Below are positions 59,321-64,000 of a stretch of DNA of 64,000 nucleotides, one piece after another; positions within the stretch are counted from its first letter, which is position 1, and every line of letters starts with the position of its first letter. The notes below the pieces were generated by a model, which was given only the letters and a program-made list of their open reading frames with translations, ran no database searches and had not been told where the DNA came from. Source of the stretch: Quillaja saponaria (Eukaryota; Streptophyta; Magnoliopsida; Fabales; Quillajaceae); assembly GCA_029379385.1 (NCBI GenBank), contig CM055606.1, forward strand, positions 19,431,142 to 19,495,141, given 5' to 3'. Made by a program: the position numbers and the translations under genes.

Positions 59321-60830
59321 TCATTCTCTTTCACCATTGCATGTTCCCCATAATCCAGTCAACATCTCTCCTTCATCCCATGTCTCCCATTGATTATGGC
59401 CATGAATCTCACCCGCCCAATCCCAATCAACCCATTCATCATCAAAAGTCATTGATGAAGAACAACTGTACCATTGTCCACTCTCTGCATTAGATGGGCT
59501 CCAAACAGTACTACTACTCTTTCTCTCATTACTTACAGTACCGTTCTCTTTACCCATTATTACCTCAAATTCTCTCTCCACACAACCCATTACCCTTTTC
59601 ACTTCAAGCTCCTCATGGGATACATTCCCACTTGGATTTACAAATACCTCACTGTCAAGCACATTATTAAGTCTCACAATTTCATCATCGAGCCATTCAC
59701 ATGGTACTAAAGACTCGATTTCTTTGGTTATGTTGGGGCACCGTACAGCTGCATTGTTCGTATTATCTATTGCCAGACTTAATCCTCCACTCTCTCCCAT
59801 CACAGAAGAATCATACACACCAATGCCTTGTCTAGCCTCGAGTAGGTCCTGTGAGCTCCAAGACTCAAAACACGTCATTGAAATTTCATCAACTTGTTCT
59901 GCATTTGAACTTTGTAAAGTTAATTTCTCTTTGGGTGTGGGCACAGTTACCTCAAGCCTGGTACCATTGCTCATAGGCTTATTCAAGTGCAACTTCATAA
60001 TCTTCTCCATAGCTGCTGCTGGACTCGTGTGACCTTGACCTCCTCTGAACTTATGAGTAGTGGCTAATTTGACAGCATTCACGTCCATGGCCAAGGAATT
60101 GTCTGCAGGCGTCATGAAGCTGTAGATTTTTCTTCTCAAATGCGAGTTCCAGTAGTTCTTTATCTCATTATCTGTTCGTCCCGGTAAATGACTGGATATT
60201 AAAGACCACCTACAATGAAAACTAACAATTAACAAAATTTCACTACATACAAGTTTTTTGACCCATGATCCCTGATTTGTGAACTATAAGTAGAAGTATC
60301 TGACTGCTGCTGTTGCCAGAAATAGTAGAAATAGACAGATGAACCTAGCAATAGCATCCATTGCAATTACATAAAAAAAATGACTATGTGACCAATTATT
60401 CTCACTCTGCATGACTCTATATATAACTAGCTAGTAGGAAAACAAGTAAAGAAGCTTACTTATTACCAAGAGCAGCATGCATATTAACAATGGTTTCTTC
60501 CTCTTGAGGAGTAATGTTGCCTCTCTTCAAGTCACCTCTTAAGTAATTAATCCATCTCAGTCTGCAACTCTTTCCGCACCTTAACAGACCTTCAAAAACA
60601 ACATATCCCTCAAAACAATTAAATTGTAAGTACAACTGGATCAAGAATTCAAGATTAATTGGTGTATATATATTATGATTTATAATTAATTAAGTACCTG
60701 CATTTTTGGGTAAGGACCTCCATGATCCTTCGCCATTTGCTTCAAGGTATTGGGTTAAGATTCTGTCCTCTTCAACTGTCCATCTTCCTTTCTTCAGACC
60801 CACTTTCTCACAGCAAGGTGCCCTTCCCAT
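59321..60830 (-). CDS. R2R3-MYB transcription factor, subgroup 7 (flavonol regulator MYB11/12/111-like)
   Basis: Exons: 60830-60698, 60589-60460 and 60209-59321, giving 383 residues with intron positions usual for R2R3-MYB genes. R2 starts [18 protein letters not shown] and ends [18 protein letters not shown]3 includes [21 protein letters not shown] and [20 protein letters not shown]3 lacks the D/E-L-x2-R/K-x3-L-x6-L-x3-R motif for bHLH partners, as expected for subgroup 7. After the DNA-binding domain, [15 protein letters not shown] resembles a weakened subgroup-7 motif (KxRxGRTSRxAMK), and the C-terminus [23 protein letters not shown] resembles the second motif. Subgroup 7 activates CHS, CHI, F3H and FLS for flavonol synthesis. 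The degraded first motif leaves some doubt about the target set. It lies between the TRM-like gene and that gene's broken copy. Confidence 0.92.
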
Positions 60831-63117
60831 GTTAATGGAAAAGCGCACACAGACAGATACAAATTAACTAGTGTACAGTTGTCGCAGTTGCAGTACTTTT
60901 CATGGAAAAAGCTCTGCATGGGTTTGCTCTCCTTATGGCTTATAATGTGCGTATATTATACTACTCCTCCATCAGATCCAAATGAGGTTCAATTGTCGGA
61001 GAAGTCATTTTGTTTTAATTTGGTTCATTGATTAACGTAGACGTAGAATGTTCTTCTATCGTTTGCTGCGGGCAACTATGCCTTGTGATTTCCATTAATT
61101 ATGTGTAGGACCACCTTCTACCAAATGTAACATTAATTATGTGTAGGACCACCTTCTACCAATTGAAACTACCAATTTATTCTATGATGTTGCCGAAGTA
61201 TCAACGGATGAGATTGAAGCCTCATGAAATATGGGTGCTATGAGTGGTGGTTTCTGCCTCAACAAAAAACAATTTCAAGCTTTTGAAGTTGTAGTTGCAT
61301 AGAGATAGACACTAAAACTTCTTGACGGCGTTTTTGCAGAAGAATTTCCTTCATATTTTATCCTGTTGTTTATAACCAGATAGAAAGCTCATGCACAAAT
61401 AAGTATTCCTTTCAAATTTGTAAAAAGAAGATTTTGAACAAGTTTGTTAATATGGGGCCTGGTTAAATATTAGGTCTGCAACTTTTTATCTTAATAAACT
61501 TTTTTATTTTTTCTATTATTATGTTGAGGAATACATTTGAGTTAATTATATTACAATTTTACTATTCTGTTTTGAGTTGTTTGGTAGACGTGTATATATA
61601 TAAGGAAAAAAAAAGTGATTTATCTCTTTTAAGTTCATTATTAGAATTCAAAATAAATACAAAATAACTTGAAGTTTCATTGTTTACAATAACCTAAATA
61701 AAATAAAATATGTTGAATTCATATAGTATATTCTCAAAAATTTTAACATAAATTAATATATACATTGCACTGTCGAGTTCATACTAACACATATTTTTAA
61801 TGCAACTCGTTAGGAAAATAATGGACATAGAAAAAAAAATTAAGAATGAAAGTAGGTATTAATATGAATGATTTTATTTTTAATTGGATCATTAAAAAAA
61901 TGCATTAATCGAAATGTAATAGACCATGGAGGCGACAAAAGGAATTTTGAATAAATGATGTAACTTCAAGTTGCAACCACTATTTTCTTTTATTTTTGTA
62001 ATCAAACTTTGATAGTGGGTCCAATTTCTTTTCAATCGTCACTATCGCTTTTCGAAAAAATTGAATTGGATCACATGCCATGGTGGTTGTGAGAGATACA
62101 GCTCTGCCTCTTAATGTACTCTAAAAATATAGAAAATCATTAATACATCTCATCGATTTGTCTCAGCCTTGTAGTATTATCTTGAGTTTCAAACATCTCT
62201 TCCTCATTTAATGCTTGACACTGAATAATAACAGAAATAATATATTATTATAAAACAAACTAGTAACAAAAAATTAAATGAGATATTAAGAATTTAAACC
62301 TGTAAAACAATATTTGTGAGAAAAGACAATTATGAATTTGGATCATATTATACTCACATTCCAAAAAATTGTAAAGATAACTGTGGTGAATCAAAAATAT
62401 AATATGGCTAATGCTGGAAAACCCTGTTCTTCTGCAGCCCAAAAATTGCCAGTATAAGAAACTATTGGCATCAGCATACCTAAGGACTTACTCTTTACAA
62501 AAACAGTGTGTTACAAGCAGCAACATTTCAGAGAGTAGAAACTGAAAAATGCAGTAGAATGACATTGATATTCTAGAATTCAGTTTTTCGTGATGTTTTT
62601 TTCCTGATGAATAAGAAATTTAATAAATTAAAGGAAGTAAAGTAATTCCAAGAATAACATGAAACACACAAACAAGAACAAATGAGAAAAATAGTAATTT
62701 TGAATCAGTAATTATAAAGGAATCATGGATAACTTAAACAGAAGTCCTATTGCTTGGATATTGAACATGTATTACAGAACAAAAAAATTTGTTTGCACAT
62801 TTGAAAAATAAAGAAAAAAAAAGTTTAAAATGAAAAAGAGTAGTTGTACCTTTATTTCTGCACTAGGTCCAATCACTGGGCTCTAAGGCCATTTGGACCT
62901 AAAATTGAGTGCCTGGACAAAGTTTCCTTCTTTGGGAGAGGTCAACAAAAAGATCTGCACAATCCCATGAATAACTATCAATTTGTACTATATGTCATTC
63001 TAACAATCTGGTAATGTATTAATATGTCCAAATATTCTTGTTTATAAATTTATCTTTCAGGATTACTGGAGAACTATGTGCCTCGCATCACAAAAGTAAA
63101 TATGACAAACACATGGT
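60831..63117. other. MYB upstream region and intergenic DNA
   Basis: The MYB promoter lies at the left edge. A 38-base near-perfect tandem repeat sits at about 61094-61167 (ATTAATTATGTGTAGGACC repeated, with ACCTTCTACCAA in each copy). The rest is AT-rich with no supported gene. Confidence 0.55.
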
Positions 63118-64000
63118 TCTAGAGAACTATCTATTCAGTAAGTTGGAAAGTCGTAAACAAGGGTCGGAAATTGATAGGGATGAGTCTAAACCAAGAAGGA
63201 AAGTTGTATTTGATTGTGTGAATCAATGTCTGGACTTGTGATGCAGGCGTTTTGTTGATGGGGGACACAGAATGTGGGCCAGAGACATTGCAATGGTGAG
63301 AAGAAAGGAGCAGTTGGTAGAAGAAGTTTACAAGGAGATCTCTGATTGGAGAGGCATGGGGGACTCCATGGTGGACGAGCTTGTAGACAAGGACATCAGC
63401 AGCCAATTTGGAAGGTGGCTGGATTTTGATCTTGATGCTTTTTCACAGGGTGTAGAGGTTGAGGGTCAGATATTTAATTGTTTTGGTTGATGAAGTTGTT
63501 GCTGATATCATGCAAATATAACACCTTAAGTATGTCTTCCCTCTTTTCCTTCCTTATCTCCATTCTGGGGTTCCATGTTTTCTCCTGGGGATTATGTATG
63601 ATTATAATATTTCTTCAAGTTGTTTCATTCACTGCAATGAGATCATTAAGTCTATATTGATCACATTCAGCATTTTAATCTAAATCACTGTTCATAGTAA
63701 CTGTTGCCACAGCCTCTTTGCAAAAATGTAAGGGAAAGGCTGCGTACATGTGCGCTCACCCTCCTCTACCTCGCAATAGCCGGGGAGCACTTTGTGCACC
63801 GGGTGAGCCCTTATTTTATAGTAACCTGTTCCAATAGCTCATTATGTAGCTCACGAGCACTGTAAAGTGTAAACCAGTTATACTCAAATTTAACCATAAT
63901 TGTGAATATTGCAGAGGAGTATTATAACTTGAATTGAGAGAAGAACTTCCAAGCCAGATTTGAATCATGATTCTGAAACAAAAGTTAAGGTGACATCATT
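63118..64000 (+). pseudogene. Partial duplicate of the TRM-like gene 3' end (DUF4378 exon plus flank)
   Basis: From CTATTCAGTAAGTTGGAAAG onward the sequence copies the last exon of the TRM-like gene (57404 on). By hand count about 23 of roughly 235 aligned bases differ, so about 90% identity. It encodes KLESRKQGSE, RRKVVFDCVNQCLDL, then TGA at 63239-63241 where the parent has an Arg codon (AGA). The frame continues as CRRFVDGGHRMWARDI to VEGQIFN, then another frame break at about 63478-63488. The copy includes the parent's downstream flank, but a segment matching about 58000-58640 is missing, and a SINE is present at 63709-63817. The upstream exons are absent. It is a non-functional fragment; the window ends inside the copied flank. 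Confidence 0.88.
63709..63817 (+). mobile_element. SINE fragment (Au-like) in the duplicated flank
   Basis: The segment contains GGCTGCGTACAT, ACCTCGCAATAGCCGGGGAGC and GTGCACCGGGTGAGCCCTTATTTT, the 3' part of plant Au-type SINEs. It is flanked by ATAGTAACTGTTGCC (63694-63708) and ATAGTAACCTGTTCC (63818-63832), an imperfect target-site duplication. The paralogous site near 57964-57979 has a single ATAGTAACTGTTTCC and no insert. The 5' part of the SINE (tRNA-like head) is missing, so it is 5' truncated. Confidence 0.8.

Noticed and set aside
63131..63406. 91-codon minus-strand ORF, similar to one at 57402-57677
   Set aside because: The two resemble each other only because both are antisense to the duplicated DUF4378 exon.
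1..64000. CRISPR arrays, operons, rRNA genes
   Set aside because: Looked for regular spaced repeats and conserved RNA sequences; none found, as expected for plant nuclear DNA. A full tRNA and miRNA scan was not possible by eye.

Overview
This is a stretch of plant nuclear DNA, most likely from a woody eudicot. The evidence is long AT-rich intergenic DNA, short exons with GT-AG introns, and plant-only gene families: PR-10, CYP88, Di19, type-B response regulator, COBRA-like, B-GATA, DUF1218, DUF3511, TRM/LONGIFOLIA-like and subgroup-7 R2R3-MYB. No prokaryotic features (operons, CRISPR arrays, IS elements) were seen. I did not try to fix the species.

Layout. 1-6.7 kb is degraded: a Ty1/copia relic (+) split by a foldback element, an intact-looking two-exon PR-10/Bet v 1-like gene (-), and a CYP88-type P450 pseudogene (-) whose 5' side ends at a terminal-inverted-repeat element. 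9.6-13.6 kb carries a six-exon DUF789 gene (+), convergent with a five-exon Di19 zinc-finger gene (-, 14.6-17.3 kb) that contains a textbook U12-type AT-AC intron. An AT-rich gap of more than 6 kb with tandem repeats follows. A type-B cytokinin response regulator (+, 24.0-27.2 kb) has a one-base frameshift at the start of its DNA-binding domain. Next come a COBRA-like 7-type gene (-, 29.2-31.7 kb), a small extensin-like gene (+, 33.5-34.1 kb), a B-class GATA factor with an LLM end (-, 36.5-37.1 kb), a ten-exon importin alpha (-, 41.0-45.2 kb), a four-helix DUF1218 membrane protein (-, 46.9-47.7 kb), a DUF3511 gene (+, 51.2-51.6 kb), a TRM/LONGIFOLIA-like DUF4378 gene with a frameshift (+, 54.1-57.8 kb), a flavonol-type R2R3-MYB (-, 59.3-60.8 kb), and a broken copy of the TRM 3' end with a SINE in its flank (+, 63.1-64.0 kb).

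How the genes relate. They are ordinary single genes, not a cluster. Several touch cell-wall biology (COBRA-like, extensin-like, DUF1218) and hormone or stress signalling (type-B RR, GATA, Di19, PR-10), but nothing in the sequence suggests co-regulation. The most notable structures are the U12 intron with its near-perfect branch site, a GC-AG intron in the DUF789 gene, two single-frame breaks in otherwise well-preserved regulatory genes, direct repeats flanking the MYB gene, and the layered decay of the P450. All exon joins were inferred by hand from reading frame, splice dinucleotides and family resemblance; no alignment or transcript evidence was available.
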